A stretch of DNA of 64,000 nt from Pseudomonas botevensis (GTDB taxonomy: Bacteria > Pseudomonadota > Gammaproteobacteria > Pseudomonadales > Pseudomonadaceae): NCBI RefSeq assembly GCF_019145475.1, contig NZ_JAHTKI010000010.1, forward strand, positions 1-64,000. The letters run 5' to 3'. The translations under genes were made by a program, and so were the position numbers. The notes below the pieces were generated by a model. It was not told where the DNA came from and did no database searches. It saw only the letters and a program-made list of their open reading frames with translations. Below are positions 29,095 to 39,114 of the stretch, piece by piece (positions within the stretch are counted from its first letter, which is position 1; every line of letters starts with the position of its first letter).

Positions 29095-29997
29095 ATGACC
29101 GATTTCCCGGATACCGATTACACCCAACGCTTCATCTTCGATGACAGCGACACTCGCGGCGAACTCGTGGCGCTGGAACGCAGCTACGCCGAAGTCCTCG
29201 CCAAGCACCCGTACCCGGAGCCGGTCGCGCAGTTGCTCGGCGAGTTGATGGCCGCCGCTGCGTTGCTGGTCGGCACCCTGAAGTTCGACGGCTTGCTGAT
29301 TCTGCAGGCGCGTTCCGAAGGCCCGGTGCCGCTGCTGATGATCGAGTGCTCCAGCGAGCGCGAGATCCGTGGCCTGGCCCGTTATCACGCCGATCAGATC
29401 ACCCCCGACGCAACCCTCGGCGACTTGATGCCGAACGGCGTGCTGGCCCTGACGGTCGATCCGACCGCCGGCCAGCGCTACCAGGGCATCGTCGACCTCG
29501 ACGGCGAGAACCTGTCCGAGTGCTTCACCAACTATTTCGTCATGTCGCAGCAGGTCGGCACCCGCTTCAAGCTCTTCGCCGACGGCCGTCGCGCTCGTGG
29601 TTTGCTGTTGCAGCAACTGCCTGCCGATCGCCTGAAAGATGAAGAAGAACGCGCCGCAAGCTGGCAGCACATCACTGCGCTGGGCAGCACCCTGACCGCC
29701 GATGAATTGCTGAGCCTGGACAACGAAACCGTGCTCCATCGCCTCTACCACGAAGAGCAGGTACGTCTGTTCGACGTGCAGAAATTGCGCTTCCGTTGCA
29801 GTTGCTCGCGGGAGCGTTCGGGTAATGCGCTGGTCAGTCTGGGTCTGGAAGACGCTCAGGCGCTGGTGGCCGAGCACGGTGGAAAAGTCGAGATCGATTG
29901 CCAGTTCTGCAACGAACGCTACCTGTTCGATGCGGCCGATATCGCCCAATTGTTCGCTGGCGCGGGCGTCGACACGCCGTCAGTTACCCGGCACTAA
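29095..29997 (+). CDS. hslO: Redox-regulated chaperone Hsp33
   Basis: A 300-residue holdase activated by oxidation. The zinc-binding redox switch is in the C-terminal part as FRCSCSRER (CxC) and DCQFCNER (CxxC). The N-terminal chaperone domain starts [13 protein letters not shown]. It protects unfolded proteins under hypochlorite or peroxide stress. Confidence 0.94.
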   Translation: MTDFPDTDYTQRFIFDDSDTRGELVALERSYAEVLAKHPYPEPVAQLLGELMAAAALLVGTLKFDGLLILQARSEGPVPLLMIECSSEREIRGLARYHADQITPDATLGDLMPNGVLALTVDPTAGQRYQGIVDLDGENLSECFTNYFVMSQQVGTRFKLFADGRRARGLLLQQLPADRLKDEEERAASWQHITALGSTLTADELLSLDNETVLHRLYHEEQVRLFDVQKLRFRCSCSRERSGNALVSLGLEDAQALVAEHGGKVEIDCQFCNERYLFDAADIAQLFAGAGVDTPSVTRH

Positions 29998-30178
29998 AAC
30001 GGTTCAGCGCAGGTAAATTCACTGCTCAACGACGGAATTACGCCGTTACGACGGGAGGACCCTACTCTTTTTGGGCTTTTCTGGCATAATCCGGCCCACT
30101 TTTTTCGCGGTAGTAGTGCGGGACTTTCTACTACAAAACGTTTGGAGCACACTCGGCCACTGGCCGACGGGGAACCTC

Positions 30179-31720
30179 ATGACGCAAGCCAATAACGCCG
30201 TGTACACCGATCTGAGTGTTGATGATCTGGTTAAAGAAGCCCTGAACCGCGGTGAGGGCGAGCTTGCCGATACCGGCGCTCTGGTTGTTCGCACCGGTCA
30301 TCGCACCGGCCGTTCGCCAGTCGATCGTTTCATCGTTGAAGAGCCTTCCACCCAGGCCTCTATCGCCTGGGGCCCGATCAACCGCAAGTTCCCGGCCGAC
30401 AAGTTCGACGCGCTGTGGGCTCGTGTCGAAGCCTTCAACAACGCGCAAGAGCATTTCGTTTCCCACGTGCATGTAGGCGCGGCGGCGGATCACTACCTGG
30501 CCGTGAAAATGACCACCCAGACTGCCTGGCAGAACCTGTTCGGTCGTTGCCTGTTCATCAACCCGGCCCAGTACAACCCGGCCGGTCGTGAAGAGTGGCA
30601 AGTGCTCAACGTGGCCAACTTCGAGTGCGTCCCAGAGCGTGACGGCACCAACTCCGATGGTTGCGTGATCCTCAACTTCGCACAGAAGAAAGTGCTGATC
30701 GCCGGCATGCGTTACGCCGGTGAAATGAAGAAAGCCATGTTCTCCGTGCAGAACTTCCTGCTGCCAGCCGCCGACGTTCTGCCGATGCACTGCGCAGCCA
30801 ACATCGGTGAAGAAGGCGACGTGACCCTGTTCTTCGGTCTGTCGGGCACCGGCAAGACCACCCTGTCCGCCGACGAAAGCCGTTACCTGATCGGTGACGA
30901 CGAACACGGTTGGGGCGAAGGCGTGGTGTTCAACATCGAAGGCGGTTGCTATGCCAAGTGCATCGACTTGTCCGAGAAGAACGAGCCGGTGATCTGGAAA
31001 GCCATCAAGCACGGCGCCGTACTGGAAAACGTCGTCATCGACGACGCCAAGCACGCCGACTACGCCGATGTCAGCCTGACCCAGAACAGCCGCGCAGCCT
31101 ACCCGCTGGAGCACGTTGCCAAGCGTTCCGAGAAGAACCTGGGCGGCGAGCCGAACGCGGTAATCTTCCTGACCTGCGACCTGACCGGCGTACTGCCGCC
31201 CGTGTCGATCCTGAACAACGAGCAGGCGGCCTACCACTTCCTGTCCGGCTACACCGCACTGGTGGGCTCGACTGAAATGGGTTCGGGCAGCGGCATCAAG
31301 TCGACCTTCTCCACCTGCTTCGGCGCGCCGTTCTTCCCGCGTCCGGCTGGTGAATACGCTGAACTGCTGATCAAGCGCATCAAAGGCTTCGGCTCCAAGG
31401 TCTACCTGGTCAACACCGGCTGGACCGGCGGTGGCTACGGCGTCGGCAAACGCTTCAACATCCCGACCACCCGTGCGGTGATCGCAGCGATCCAGAGCGG
31501 TGCGCTGATCGGTGCCGAAACCGAACACCTGGACACCATCAACCTGGACGTGCCACTGACCGTACCGGGCGTCGAAACCAACCTGCTCAACCCACGCAAC
31601 ACCTGGGCTGACAAGGCTGCCTACGACGAAGCCGCCAAAGCACTGGCCGGTCTGTTCATCGAGAACTTCAAGAAGTTCGAAGTGAGCGACGCGATCAAGG
31701 CTGCCGGGCCTAAGTTGTAA
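30179..31720 (+). CDS. pckA: Phosphoenolpyruvate carboxykinase (ATP)
   Basis: A 513-residue gluconeogenic enzyme that converts oxaloacetate and ATP to PEP and CO2. The kinase P-loop is in [16 protein letters not shown], followed by [16 protein letters not shown], which carries the metal-binding aspartates. The start [11 protein letters not shown] (ATG 30179) is chosen within a frame open to 30071. A -10-like CATAAT lies near 30085. A strong terminator follows at 31740. Confidence 0.95.
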   Translation: MTQANNAVYTDLSVDDLVKEALNRGEGELADTGALVVRTGHRTGRSPVDRFIVEEPSTQASIAWGPINRKFPADKFDALWARVEAFNNAQEHFVSHVHVGAAADHYLAVKMTTQTAWQNLFGRCLFINPAQYNPAGREEWQVLNVANFECVPERDGTNSDGCVILNFAQKKVLIAGMRYAGEMKKAMFSVQNFLLPAADVLPMHCAANIGEEGDVTLFFGLSGTGKTTLSADESRYLIGDDEHGWGEGVVFNIEGGCYAKCIDLSEKNEPVIWKAIKHGAVLENVVIDDAKHADYADVSLTQNSRAAYPLEHVAKRSEKNLGGEPNAVIFLTCDLTGVLPPVSILNNEQAAYHFLSGYTALVGSTEMGSGSGIKSTFSTCFGAPFFPRPAGEYAELLIKRIKGFGSKVYLVNTGWTGGGYGVGKRFNIPTTRAVIAAIQSGALIGAETEHLDTINLDVPLTVPGVETNLLNPRNTWADKAAYDEAAKALAGLFIENFKKFEVSDAIKAAGPKL

Positions 31721-31739
31721 GACTTAGTTCTGGTGAATG

Positions 31740-31769
31740 AAAAAGCCGCCTCTTGAGGGCGGCTTTTTT
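31740..31769 (+). terminator. Rho-independent terminator of pckA
   Basis: AAAAAGCCGCC and GGCGGCTTTTTT form a long stem around a 7-base loop, 19 bases past the pckA stop, with T6. Confidence 0.92.
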
Positions 31770-31949
31770 GTGGGCGACAGGAAGTCGCCGTTATAGCACT
31801 TAAGGCTGAGAGGATTAGTCGGCAAGACAAGTGGAGGCTGAAACCTCTGTTTTTCAGGTGACCAAACCTGAATCGCTGATTGGTTAGCGACAGTCACAAC
31901 TATAGAGTTGAGCTAACTAGCGCCGATAGAAGACAAGGCGTCGCTGCAT

Positions 31950-31987
31950 GTAGGAACGGGATGCGGATCTATGCAGTCCGTTCCTAC
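31950..31987. repeat. REP-like hairpin
   Basis: GTAGGAACGG and CCGTTCCTAC are perfect 10-base arms with an 18-base loop, next to the stop of the hydrolase-like gene. The remaining 31770-31949 stretch holds nothing else I can name. Confidence 0.55.
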
Positions 31988-32003
31988 AGATCAATCACGG
32001 TTT

Positions 32004-33131
32004 TCAACGAATAACCCGATACCCCTCAACATCCAGCACGCTCGTCGTCAGTCCGGTCGCCGGGGTGTAGATCGTGCCCTTCACCGTCGAGAACGGGACG
32101 CCTTTGCTGCCCAGCGACACGTAGCGTTCGCCCTGATCCAGTTCGGTGAAGTAGGTGTACGAGCATTTTTCCATGGCTTTGTATTTCGCGGCGGCGTTGA
32201 CCAGGGCGTCGGCGTGTTTGCGCAGGTCGGCGTCGGTCAGGTTTAGGGTTTTGCTCAGCGGGGTGCCCCAGCGTCGCAGACAGGTTTCGGCGAAGTGGCG
32301 CACCATCAGGCCGGGTTCTGCCAGCAGTGTCGGGCCGCTGACGCCGTCGGCGGAGGCGTTGCCGACCAGGGTGGCGTGGCGGCCGGGCATCGGGAAGATA
32401 TGGGTACGTGTGCCGGTGGCGGTTTGTGGGATGACGCAACTGAAGCCTTTCGAACGCTCGTCCCGGGCATAGAAACCGACGTACTCCTTGACGTTGGCAT
32501 TGAGCCGGACACGATGCTCTTGAAAGTTGCCGATGCCGGGTACGGGATCTATCGCAAAGATATTTACCGGAATGTTTTTCAACGCGCTGTCATTGAACAG
32601 GGCATTGGCCAACATATGGCAACTGATACCGCCACGACTCCAGCCCACCAGATTGACCTGAGTCGGAATAACACCGTCCTTGCGGAAAGTTTTAATGATC
32701 TGCTCCTGTAACTTCTGTTGGGTGATACTGCGTTCGCCGTAGTTGTACTTGCGCCAGAACCAGGAGCCTTCGGCTTTCACATCTTCGATGGGAATACCGG
32801 CGGCTTTGAGGCGGTTGTATTCCGCTTCGGTCAGTTGTTCGCGTTGCCAGTCGCACTTGCCGCGAATGATGTTCATCGCGTGCAGCACGTTCTCCTCCCA
32901 GCCTTTGCCGAACAGCGTGCCGCTGAGGCCGTAGTCCTTGGATTTGGCGAACAGCTCGTCGGCCTGCAGATTGCTGGTGCCGGGGCCGTCAACCACGATC
33001 CATTCGGCGAACTCGCGACCGGTGTGGTGCGAGGCGAGGGTGGAAACCAGTTCGCCGTCCCAATAGCTGGCGTGGCTGGTATCAAACTTGGTGGAGCCAG
33101 TGCCGCAAAAGAAAATAGTCAAGGTGGTCAT
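32004..33131 (-). CDS. Alpha/beta-hydrolase-like protein of unknown function
   Basis: A 375-residue protein without a signal peptide. The N-terminal strand LTIFFCGTGSTKFD resembles the first strand and oxyanion loop of DUF2235/Tle-type hydrolases. VNLVGWSRGG (about residues 160-169) is a GxSxG nucleophile elbow, and a possible aspartate lies in NIFAIDPVPGIGNF. A late histidine such as FPMPGRHATLVG could complete a triad. Homologues of this style occur as secreted phospholipase or effector-like proteins, but I cannot name the family. It is single, flanked by REP-like sequence and small genes, in a patch that looks accessory. Confidence 0.75.
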   Translation of the reverse strand: MTTLTIFFCGTGSTKFDTSHASYWDGELVSTLASHHTGREFAEWIVVDGPGTSNLQADELFAKSKDYGLSGTLFGKGWEENVLHAMNIIRGKCDWQREQLTEAEYNRLKAAGIPIEDVKAEGSWFWRKYNYGERSITQQKLQEQIIKTFRKDGVIPTQVNLVGWSRGGISCHMLANALFNDSALKNIPVNIFAIDPVPGIGNFQEHRVRLNANVKEYVGFYARDERSKGFSCVIPQTATGTRTHIFPMPGRHATLVGNASADGVSGPTLLAEPGLMVRHFAETCLRRWGTPLSKTLNLTDADLRKHADALVNAAAKYKAMEKCSYTYFTELDQGERYVSLGSKGVPFSTVKGTIYTPATGLTTSVLDVEGYRVIR

Positions 33132-33233
33132 GATATTGCTCTTGGTTGATGTAAGAGCAGTCAGGCTAGTTTTGACTATTTGCTTAATAAAGCAGTTAGT
33201 TGTTGCCGGATTTTTGGCTTTGTTATTTTAAAT

Positions 33234-33491
33234 TTAATTGGCTATTTGCTGTTTCGCTGTTTCAAGTAGTTCGCAGCCGTCTTGCGTCAGCAAATAAAGC
33301 GCATTGACGATACTCGGGATGTCTTTGACGTCCGCCTGTTTGAAACACAAGCAGTAAAGAGTTTCCAGCAAGTCGCTGGCCGCGCGGATGCGTTGTTGGG
33401 CGGCGTCGAGCAGGTCGATGTGGCTGGCGTCGGTGTCGATGACCAGTACCGCGTTGTCACTGCTCTTGAGGGGGCGATAGCGGGTATTCAT
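33234..33491 (-). CDS. Small helical protein, DUF3077/DUF6124-like
   Basis: Encodes 85 residues starting MNTRYRPLKSSDN. It is predicted all-helical, with alternating hydrophobics in IDLLDAAQQRIRAASDLLET and IVNALYLLTQDGCELLETA. The layout resembles small Pseudomonas proteins of the DUF3077 or DUF6124 kind; I am not certain which. It lies 102 bases upstream of the hydrolase-like gene on the same strand and may be co-transcribed. No function is known. Confidence 0.55.
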   Translation of the reverse strand: MNTRYRPLKSSDNAVLVIDTDASHIDLLDAAQQRIRAASDLLETLYCLCFKQADVKDIPSIVNALYLLTQDGCELLETAKQQIAN

Positions 33492-33589
33492 GGGGCAGGC
33501 ATGTCCTTTAAAAAATCTCTTTTCAGCCGCGATGGTCACTATAGAAGGGCCAAACACGGTGGGACAAGACAGCCGGAATCGACAGAATT

Positions 33590-33662
33590 CGTAGGGGTTT
33601 TACCGGCACTCGGGCATTTGCCCTACACGGTTTGCCGGCGTTTTCACGGCGAAACCCCTACG
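33590..33662. repeat. Long imperfect inverted repeat
   Basis: CGTAGGGGTTT (33590-33600) and AAACCCCTACG (33652-33662) are perfect 11-base outer arms. Inner ACCGGC and GCCGGC stems allow a longer structure. It fills part of the gap before the next gene. A related CCTACGGGATTC/AATCCGTAGGG pair follows at about 33672-33735. Confidence 0.55.
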
Positions 33663-33775
33663 CAGGCAAATTCCTACGGGATTCTCAGGCGCTTCTACTC
33701 AAAGCGCTGTAAGGTGCGCGCCAGAATCCGTAGGGCGCTTGCGTGCGTCCGACACGCGCTTAAAGGGAATTGGGT

Positions 33776-34279
33776 ATGCAGTGGCTACGAATGGCCTCGA
33801 TCATTTTGCTGTGGGCCAGTGGTTGCCGTTTGACGGTAGCCGCCGATGGGGGCGATGCGCTGGTGCTGGGCAACCTCGATCGCACCGGTTGGCCTGATGC
33901 GCTGACCAGTCAGGCCAGCGTCGACACAGCGTCTCGCGCTGAAGTGCTGATGTTCGGCAAGGCCCTGCTGGCCAGTGAGTCGCTCGACGAACCGGGACTC
34001 AAGCAACGGCTGGGCGTGGCGCAGGTGCAACTCAAGTCGATCAGACAAGTGCGCGACGGTCTGTGGGATCGCTTGCTCGACACCTATCGCACCGCCAGCC
34101 GGAACTGCGACGAGCAAATGTTTTGCCCGCGCGTGCGCAGCGTCGCCGACCTGCGCCAGTTGGCAGCGGGGTTCACGGGCGATATCAGCCCGGCCCATGC
34201 ACTGTGGGCCAGCAAGAGCCTGGACGTGCATGAGCAGGTACTGAACGAGCAATTGCGAGTGGCAGTGTTGCAGCCGTAG
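33776..34279 (+). CDS. Secreted or lipoprotein-like hypothetical protein
   Basis: Encodes 167 residues. The N-terminus MQWLRMASIILLWASGCRLT is a signal sequence with either a marginal lipobox (ASGC) or cleavage after LTVAA. The mature part is helical. Two later cysteines in NCDEQMFCPR (about residues 112-121) may form a disulfide. The ATG at 33776 follows AAAGGG; a TTG at 33770 is the alternative. Convergent with a very small lipoprotein gene. Function unknown. Confidence 0.65.
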   Translation: MQWLRMASIILLWASGCRLTVAADGGDALVLGNLDRTGWPDALTSQASVDTASRAEVLMFGKALLASESLDEPGLKQRLGVAQVQLKSIRQVRDGLWDRLLDTYRTASRNCDEQMFCPRVRSVADLRQLAAGFTGDISPAHALWASKSLDVHEQVLNEQLRVAVLQP

Positions 34280-34286
34280 GTTGCCG

Positions 34287-34418
34287 TCAACCCGTGGCGG
34301 TAGCGTCTGTCGTCGTCACCACTGACAGCGGTGGAAGGTCTTCCGGAACCTGCATGCAGCCGCCCGACAGCAGCGACGCAATGATGAGGGCGAAGGGCAG
34401 TTTCAATCGGTTTGACAT
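34287..34418 (-). CDS. Very small lipoprotein (43 residues)
   Basis: The minus strand reads MSNRLKLPFALIIASLLSGG, then CMQVPEDLPP and so on to a TGA at 34287. The positively charged start, hydrophobic core and lipobox LSGGC give a textbook type II signal peptide, leaving only about 23 residues after the lipidated cysteine. AAGGA lies 6 bases before the ATG. The mature tail is rich in Pro, Thr, Val and Asp. Its stop lies 7 bases beyond the convergent gene's stop. It may be a small entericidin-like lipoprotein; function unknown. Confidence 0.65.
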   Translation of the reverse strand: MSNRLKLPFALIIASLLSGGCMQVPEDLPPLSVVTTTDATATG

Positions 34419-34665
34419 GTTCATTCCTTGGTGGGAGTCCACGCGCGTCGACCGTCCTGGTGCGACGCTGGTTTCGTGGATAGCGGGGGCACGTTAGCGC
34501 TGGGTCAATGGAGTGGCGATGAACAAAGTGTTTCCGTTTTTGACCCGGTAGGGCCGTACACGGCGCTGTATCATCCGGTATCGTTTTACCCCCAAAACCT
34601 TTCTCGACTCGCTGCGATCGCCCGCTAGGCTGTTGGCATGGCAGCGGTCAAAGGAGTGACAGCGA

Positions 34666-36600
34666 ATGCACAACACCCTGGAACAGGTTTTCGGTTATCC
34701 ACGGTTTCGTCCCGGTCAGGAGGCCACCATCGGCGCGGTGCTGGCTGGGCGCTCGGCGGCGGCGATTTTCCCCACCGGCTCCGGCAAGTCCTTGTGTTAT
34801 CAATTGCCGGCGTTGTTGCTGCCGCACCTGACGCTGGTGGTCTCGCCGCTGCTGGCGCTGATGCAGGATCAGCTTGAGTTCTTGCGGCGCCGTGGCATTT
34901 CGGCAGGCAGCATCGATTCGGCGCAGAGCCGTGACGATGCCAGTGACGTGATGGCCCGCGCCCGTTCCGGCGAGTTGAAGATCCTGATGATTTCCGTGGA
35001 GCGTCTGAAAAACGAACGCTTCCGCAATTTCCTGCAGCAGGTGCCGATCTCGCTGCTGGTGGTCGACGAAGCGCACTGCATCTCGGAGTGGGGGCACAAT
35101 TTTCGTCCCGACTACCTGAAGCTGCCGGACTACCAGCGCCAGTTCAATATTCCGCAGACCTTGCTGCTGACGGCCACGGCGACGCCGAAGGTCATCGCGG
35201 ACATGCAGGCGAAATTCGCCATCGCCCCGGAGGATGTCGTCACCACCGGTTTCTATCGGCCCAACCTCAATCTGCTGGTGGAGCCGGTACGCGGCCAGGA
35301 CAAGCGCCGACGCCTGGTGGAGTGGATGGCCGACCGTCGGGGCCTGCCGAGCATCGTCTACGTCACCTTGCAGAAAACCGCCGAGCACATTGCTGAGCAC
35401 CTCGATCGCAACGGCATTCAGGCCGAGGCGTATCACGCCGGTCTGCCCAACGAACAGCGCGAGGCGATTCAACAGCGCTTCATGAGCGGGCAGTCCAATT
35501 GCATTGTCGCCACCATCGCCTTCGGCATGGGTATCGACAAGAGCGACATCCGCAACGTGGTGCATTTCGACCTGCCCAAGTCCATCGAAAACTACAGCCA
35601 GGAAATCGGTCGCGCCGGGCGTGACGGGCAGCCCTCGGACTGCCTGGTGCTGGCCAATCGTGACAGCCTCAACGTGCTGGAAAATTTCGTCTACGGCGAT
35701 ACGCCCGAGCGCGACGGCATTCGTCATGTGCTCGATGAATTGCAGGCCGCCGTGCCCGAAGGCCAGTGGGAGTTCTTGCTCGGGCCGCTGGCGGATCAGA
35801 GCAATATCCGTCAGTTGCCGCTCAAGACCTTGCTGGTGCAACTGGAGCTCAGAGGCGTTATTGCGCCACGTTATGCCTATTACGCCGAGTACCGGTTCAA
35901 ATACCTGCTCGAACCCGAAGCGTTGCTTGAGCGCTTTGACGGCGAGCGCAGGGATTTTGTCGCGGCGCTCATCCAGACATCGACCCGCGCGCGTACCTGG
36001 GCCACGGTGAACTTCGAGGCGATGTACACGCAGTATTCCGCCGAGCGCAACCGGGTGGTGAAGGCGCTGGATTTCTTTCAGGAGAAGGGCTGGGTCGAGC
36101 TAGAGAGCAAGCAGATGACCGAGGTCTACAGTCTGCTGGCAACGGATTTCGACAGTGGCGGGTTGAGCGCCGAGCTTCACGGGTACTTCACTCGGCATGA
36201 GCAGACCGAGGTGGCGCGGATTCACGCAATGCTGGAGATGTTCGCCACCGAACGCTGCCTGGGTTATCGACTGGCGGAGTATTTCGGTGATCGCAATGCG
36301 CCTGAGCGCTGCGGACACTGCTCGGTGTGTCATGGGCATGTCGCCCGACTTCCGGCGCCACCGGAATTACCGGCGCTTGTGGATAAAAACTTCGAGGCGC
36401 TATGCAGTGAATTTATCCACAGGCATCAGCAGCACACCGGCAATGCGCCGTCGGCTGAACGGCTGACACGATTCCTGTGCGGCATCAGCGTGCCGCTGTT
36501 TACCCGGCTCAAGGCGCGGGCGATTTCCGGGTATGCGGCGCTGGAAGACTATCCCTATCTCGATGTTCGCACCTGGACCCAACAGCATTTGCCCGGTTAG
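34666..36600 (+). CDS. recQ: RecQ-family ATP-dependent DNA helicase
   Basis: A 644-residue superfamily 2 helicase. Motif I TGSGKS is at residues 37-42, the DEAH box in LLVVDEAHCISEWGHNFRPD, and motif VI in QEIGRAGRDGQPSD. The zinc-binding RQC region shows cysteines in ERCLGYRLAEYFGD and ERCGHCSVC. The C-terminus does not look like a classic HRDC domain, so this may be the second pseudomonad RecQ type rather than the E. coli orthologue. It acts in recombination repair. The start follows AAGGAGTGAC. Confidence 0.9.
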   Translation: MHNTLEQVFGYPRFRPGQEATIGAVLAGRSAAAIFPTGSGKSLCYQLPALLLPHLTLVVSPLLALMQDQLEFLRRRGISAGSIDSAQSRDDASDVMARARSGELKILMISVERLKNERFRNFLQQVPISLLVVDEAHCISEWGHNFRPDYLKLPDYQRQFNIPQTLLLTATATPKVIADMQAKFAIAPEDVVTTGFYRPNLNLLVEPVRGQDKRRRLVEWMADRRGLPSIVYVTLQKTAEHIAEHLDRNGIQAEAYHAGLPNEQREAIQQRFMSGQSNCIVATIAFGMGIDKSDIRNVVHFDLPKSIENYSQEIGRAGRDGQPSDCLVLANRDSLNVLENFVYGDTPERDGIRHVLDELQAAVPEGQWEFLLGPLADQSNIRQLPLKTLLVQLELRGVIAPRYAYYAEYRFKYLLEPEALLERFDGERRDFVAALIQTSTRARTWATVNFEAMYTQYSAERNRVVKALDFFQEKGWVELESKQMTEVYSLLATDFDSGGLSAELHGYFTRHEQTEVARIHAMLEMFATERCLGYRLAEYFGDRNAPERCGHCSVCHGHVARLPAPPELPALVDKNFEALCSEFIHRHQQHTGNAPSAERLTRFLCGISVPLFTRLKARAISGYAALEDYPYLDVRTWTQQHLPG

Positions 36601-36732
36601 ATCCCCAAAAGGAACGCTGAACTGGGCCGCATCCATCCGCTGAATGTCGATCATCACGGTAATGAACTTCAAAAACCGCCAGTGGCTGACTATGGTGAGG
36701 GCTGTCTTCGGATCGCCAACAAGAGAACAACA

Positions 36733-37959
36733 ATGAGCCAGACATCCTTCGCTATTCAGCAGGCTGCCGTGATCGGCGCGGGCACCATGGGCCGGGGCAT
36801 CGTCATGTGCCTGGCTAACGCTGGTGTGACCGTGCAGTGGGTCGACAACAATCCACAGATGCTCGAACAGGCACTGACCACGGTGGCAGACACCTACGCC
36901 CATAACGTACGGCAGGGTCGTATCGATCAGGCCGAGGCCGATGCGCGTCTCGCCCGGATAACGTCGGCGGCGGATTATGCGGCGATCCGCAATGTCGATC
37001 TGGTGATCGAAGCGGTGTACGAAAACCTTGAACTCAAGCAGAAAATCTTCCGTGAGCTTGATGGATTGCTGAAACCCGAAGCGTTGCTGGCAAGTAACAC
37101 GTCGGCGCTGGACATCGATGCGATTGCCGCGGCGACCAAACGTCCGCAGCAAGTGCTGGGCCTGCACTTCTTCAGCCCGGCGCACATCATGAAACTGCTG
37201 GAAATCGTTCGCGGTGCGCAAACCTCGCCAGCGGTGCTGGACGCAGCGCTGGCGTTGGGCAAGCGCATGGGCAAGGTCAGCGTGGTGTCGGGAAACTGCC
37301 ACGGTTTCATCGGCAATCGCATGCTGCACCCGTACGTGCTCGAGGCTCGCAAGATGTTGCTCGAGGGCGCTTATCCACAGCAGGTCGATGCGGCGTTGCA
37401 GGGTTTCGGTTTCGCCATGGGGCCGTTCCGCATGTACGACGTGGTCGGTATCGATCTGGAGTGGCGTGCCCGGGAGCTGGCCGGCAAAGGGCAGGATGCG
37501 CCTGAGATTCAAGTGGATAACCGGTTGTGCGAGATGGGCCGGTTCGGTCAGAAGTCCGGCAACGGTTATTACCACTATGAGCCGGGTAGCCGGCAGGCTG
37601 AGCATGATCCCGAGGTCGATGCGCTGGTGCTGCGGGTCAGTGAAGGATTGGGTTTTCAGCGTCGCGAGATCGGCCCGGAGGAGATTCTGGAGCGCTGCTT
37701 GCTGGCGCTGGTCAACGAAGGCGCGAAGATCCTTCAGGAAGGCATTGCCGAGTCGGCCCATGACATCGATCTGGTGTACCTCAATGGCTACGGTTTCCCG
37801 GTGGACAAGGGCGGGCCGATGGCCTGGGCGGATCAGCAGGGGCTGGCGGATATTCATCAGCGGCTGTTGGCGCTGGAGACGCGGCAGGGCGATCAGTGGA
37901 AACCGGCGCGGGTGATTGGCGAGCTGGCGGCGCAAGGCAAGGGGTTTGCCGATTATTGA
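36733..37959 (+). CDS. 3-hydroxyacyl-CoA dehydrogenase
   Basis: A 408-residue NAD-dependent enzyme of fatty acid beta-oxidation. The Rossmann motif is [20 protein letters not shown] (about residues 11-30). The catalytic histidine region is [20 protein letters not shown], and the C-terminal 3HCDH domain has HGFIGNRM. This is a stand-alone version of the FadB C-terminal half, with a second C-terminal repeat. The adjacent acyl-CoA thioesterase-like gene lies 83 bases downstream on the same strand. It resembles PA5188 of PAO1 as I recall. Confidence 0.9.
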   Translation: MSQTSFAIQQAAVIGAGTMGRGIVMCLANAGVTVQWVDNNPQMLEQALTTVADTYAHNVRQGRIDQAEADARLARITSAADYAAIRNVDLVIEAVYENLELKQKIFRELDGLLKPEALLASNTSALDIDAIAAATKRPQQVLGLHFFSPAHIMKLLEIVRGAQTSPAVLDAALALGKRMGKVSVVSGNCHGFIGNRMLHPYVLEARKMLLEGAYPQQVDAALQGFGFAMGPFRMYDVVGIDLEWRARELAGKGQDAPEIQVDNRLCEMGRFGQKSGNGYYHYEPGSRQAEHDPEVDALVLRVSEGLGFQRREIGPEEILERCLLALVNEGAKILQEGIAESAHDIDLVYLNGYGFPVDKGGPMAWADQQGLADIHQRLLALETRQGDQWKPARVIGELAAQGKGFADY

Positions 37960-38042
37960 GTGGGTGGCGGTTCTGGCGCCTTCGCCGCCAAACCCGTTCC
38001 CATGCCGTAGACTTCGCCACTTATCTTCAGGAGTCGACATTG

Positions 38043-38474
38043 ATGTCCAACCCGATGCCGCAACGCAGTGACTACCCGCACTTCCAACCGATCACCACCC
38101 GTTGGCATGACAACGACGCCTATGGTCACGTCAACAACGTCACCTACTACAGTTTCTTCGATACGGCCGTGAACACCTATCTGATCCAGGTGGGTGGGCT
38201 GGACATTCATGATGGCGAGGTGGTGGGTTTCGTGGTCAGTTCGGCGTGCGATTACTTCGCTTCGATTGCCTTTCCGGACTTGATCGAGATCGGTCTGCGG
38301 GTTGGCAAGCTGGGTAACAGCTCGGTGCAGTACGAATTGGCGGTGTTCAAGGCGGGTGAAGACGAGGCCTGCGCGGCCGGGCGTTTTGTCCATGTGTTCG
38401 TGGATCGGGCGAGCAATCAGCCAGTGCCGATTCCGGCCGGATTGCGCGGGGCGCTGGAGCGTCTGGTGGTTTGA
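38043..38474 (+). CDS. Acyl-CoA thioesterase (4-hydroxybenzoyl-CoA thioesterase type)
   Basis: A 143-residue hotdog enzyme. [20 protein letters not shown] (about residues 20-39) carries the catalytic aspartate and the GHVNN motif of the YbgC/4-HBT family. The start [14 protein letters not shown] follows AGGAGT. Paired with the dehydrogenase upstream, it likely acts on acyl-CoAs. Confidence 0.87.
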   Translation: MSNPMPQRSDYPHFQPITTRWHDNDAYGHVNNVTYYSFFDTAVNTYLIQVGGLDIHDGEVVGFVVSSACDYFASIAFPDLIEIGLRVGKLGNSSVQYELAVFKAGEDEACAAGRFVHVFVDRASNQPVPIPAGLRGALERLVV

Positions 38475-38482
38475 CAGGCAAA

Positions 38483-38513
38483 AAAAATCGCAGCCCTCGG
38501 GCTGCGATTTTTG
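38483..38513. terminator. Bidirectional rho-independent terminator
   Basis: AAAATCGCAGCC and GGCTGCGATTTT pair around CTCG, with A-tracts and T-tracts on both sides. It serves the thioesterase (+) and the glycine-zipper gene (-), which converge here. Confidence 0.9.
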
Positions 38514-38542
38514 TTTCACCGGGCAACGGGGCGTTTCACGCC

Positions 38543-39022
38543 TCAGTCGCGGTAGTACCGGTGATGCTTGCGGTGGCCGTAGGCATGGCCGCGACCCCGG
38601 TGGTCGTCGCGGTAGTAGCGACGATGGTCACGATCGCGATCGTAATGACGATCTTCATCGTTGCTCTTGTTGCCCATGTAGTTGCCCAGCGCGCCACCGG
38701 CGCCACCGCCTGCTGCGGCGCCGATCAGGCTGCCGGTGGTGCCGCCCATGCTGCGGCCGACCACGTTACCGCCGGCTGCGCCCAGCGCACCGCCAATGGC
38801 GGCTTCGCCACGGCTGTGTTTGTTGGCGCCGACCGCACTGCCACCCGCGCCGCCCAGGGCTGCGCCGATAGTGGAGCCGGTGCTGCCGCCTAAAGACTGA
38901 CCGACGACCGAGCCAAGAACCCCGCCCAATGCGCCGCCCACACCTGCTTCGGTGGTGCCTCCGGCAGAAGCGAAACCACTGACCAGGCCGAGGGACAACA
39001 AGAGAATCGAGGAGAACTTCAT
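38543..39022 (-). CDS. Glycine-zipper envelope protein
   Basis: Encodes 159 residues with a signal peptide cut near SGFASAGG. Repeated GxxxG runs follow (for example GGALGGVLGSVVGQSLGG and GAALGGAGGSAVG, roughly residues 28-115). The tail of about 40 residues is rich in His, Arg, Asp and Tyr (YRDDHRGRGHAYGH). Glycine-zipper segments insert in or associate with membranes, as in SlyB/YMGG proteins. The charged tail could bind metal or nucleic acid; that is speculation. Confidence 0.8.
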   Translation of the reverse strand: MKFSSILLLSLGLVSGFASAGGTTEAGVGGALGGVLGSVVGQSLGGSTGSTIGAALGGAGGSAVGANKHSRGEAAIGGALGAAGGNVVGRSMGGTTGSLIGAAAGGGAGGALGNYMGNKSNDEDRHYDRDRDHRRYYRDDHRGRGHAYGHRKHHRYYRD

Positions 39023-39114
39023 ACATGAGCCTCAAAGGGATGACGGCGCGATCCTGAGGCTGTGGATGGGGCGTGACAATCGAAATCCGACGAATAGCAC
39101 GACCTGTATACAAT

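Noticed and set aside
30131..31528. 465-codon minus-strand frame opposite pckA
   Set aside because: Antisense to pckA, whose catalytic motifs are intact.
36400..38040. 546-codon minus-strand open frame opposite recQ end and the dehydrogenase
   Set aside because: Spans two real plus-strand genes; no start signal or domain.
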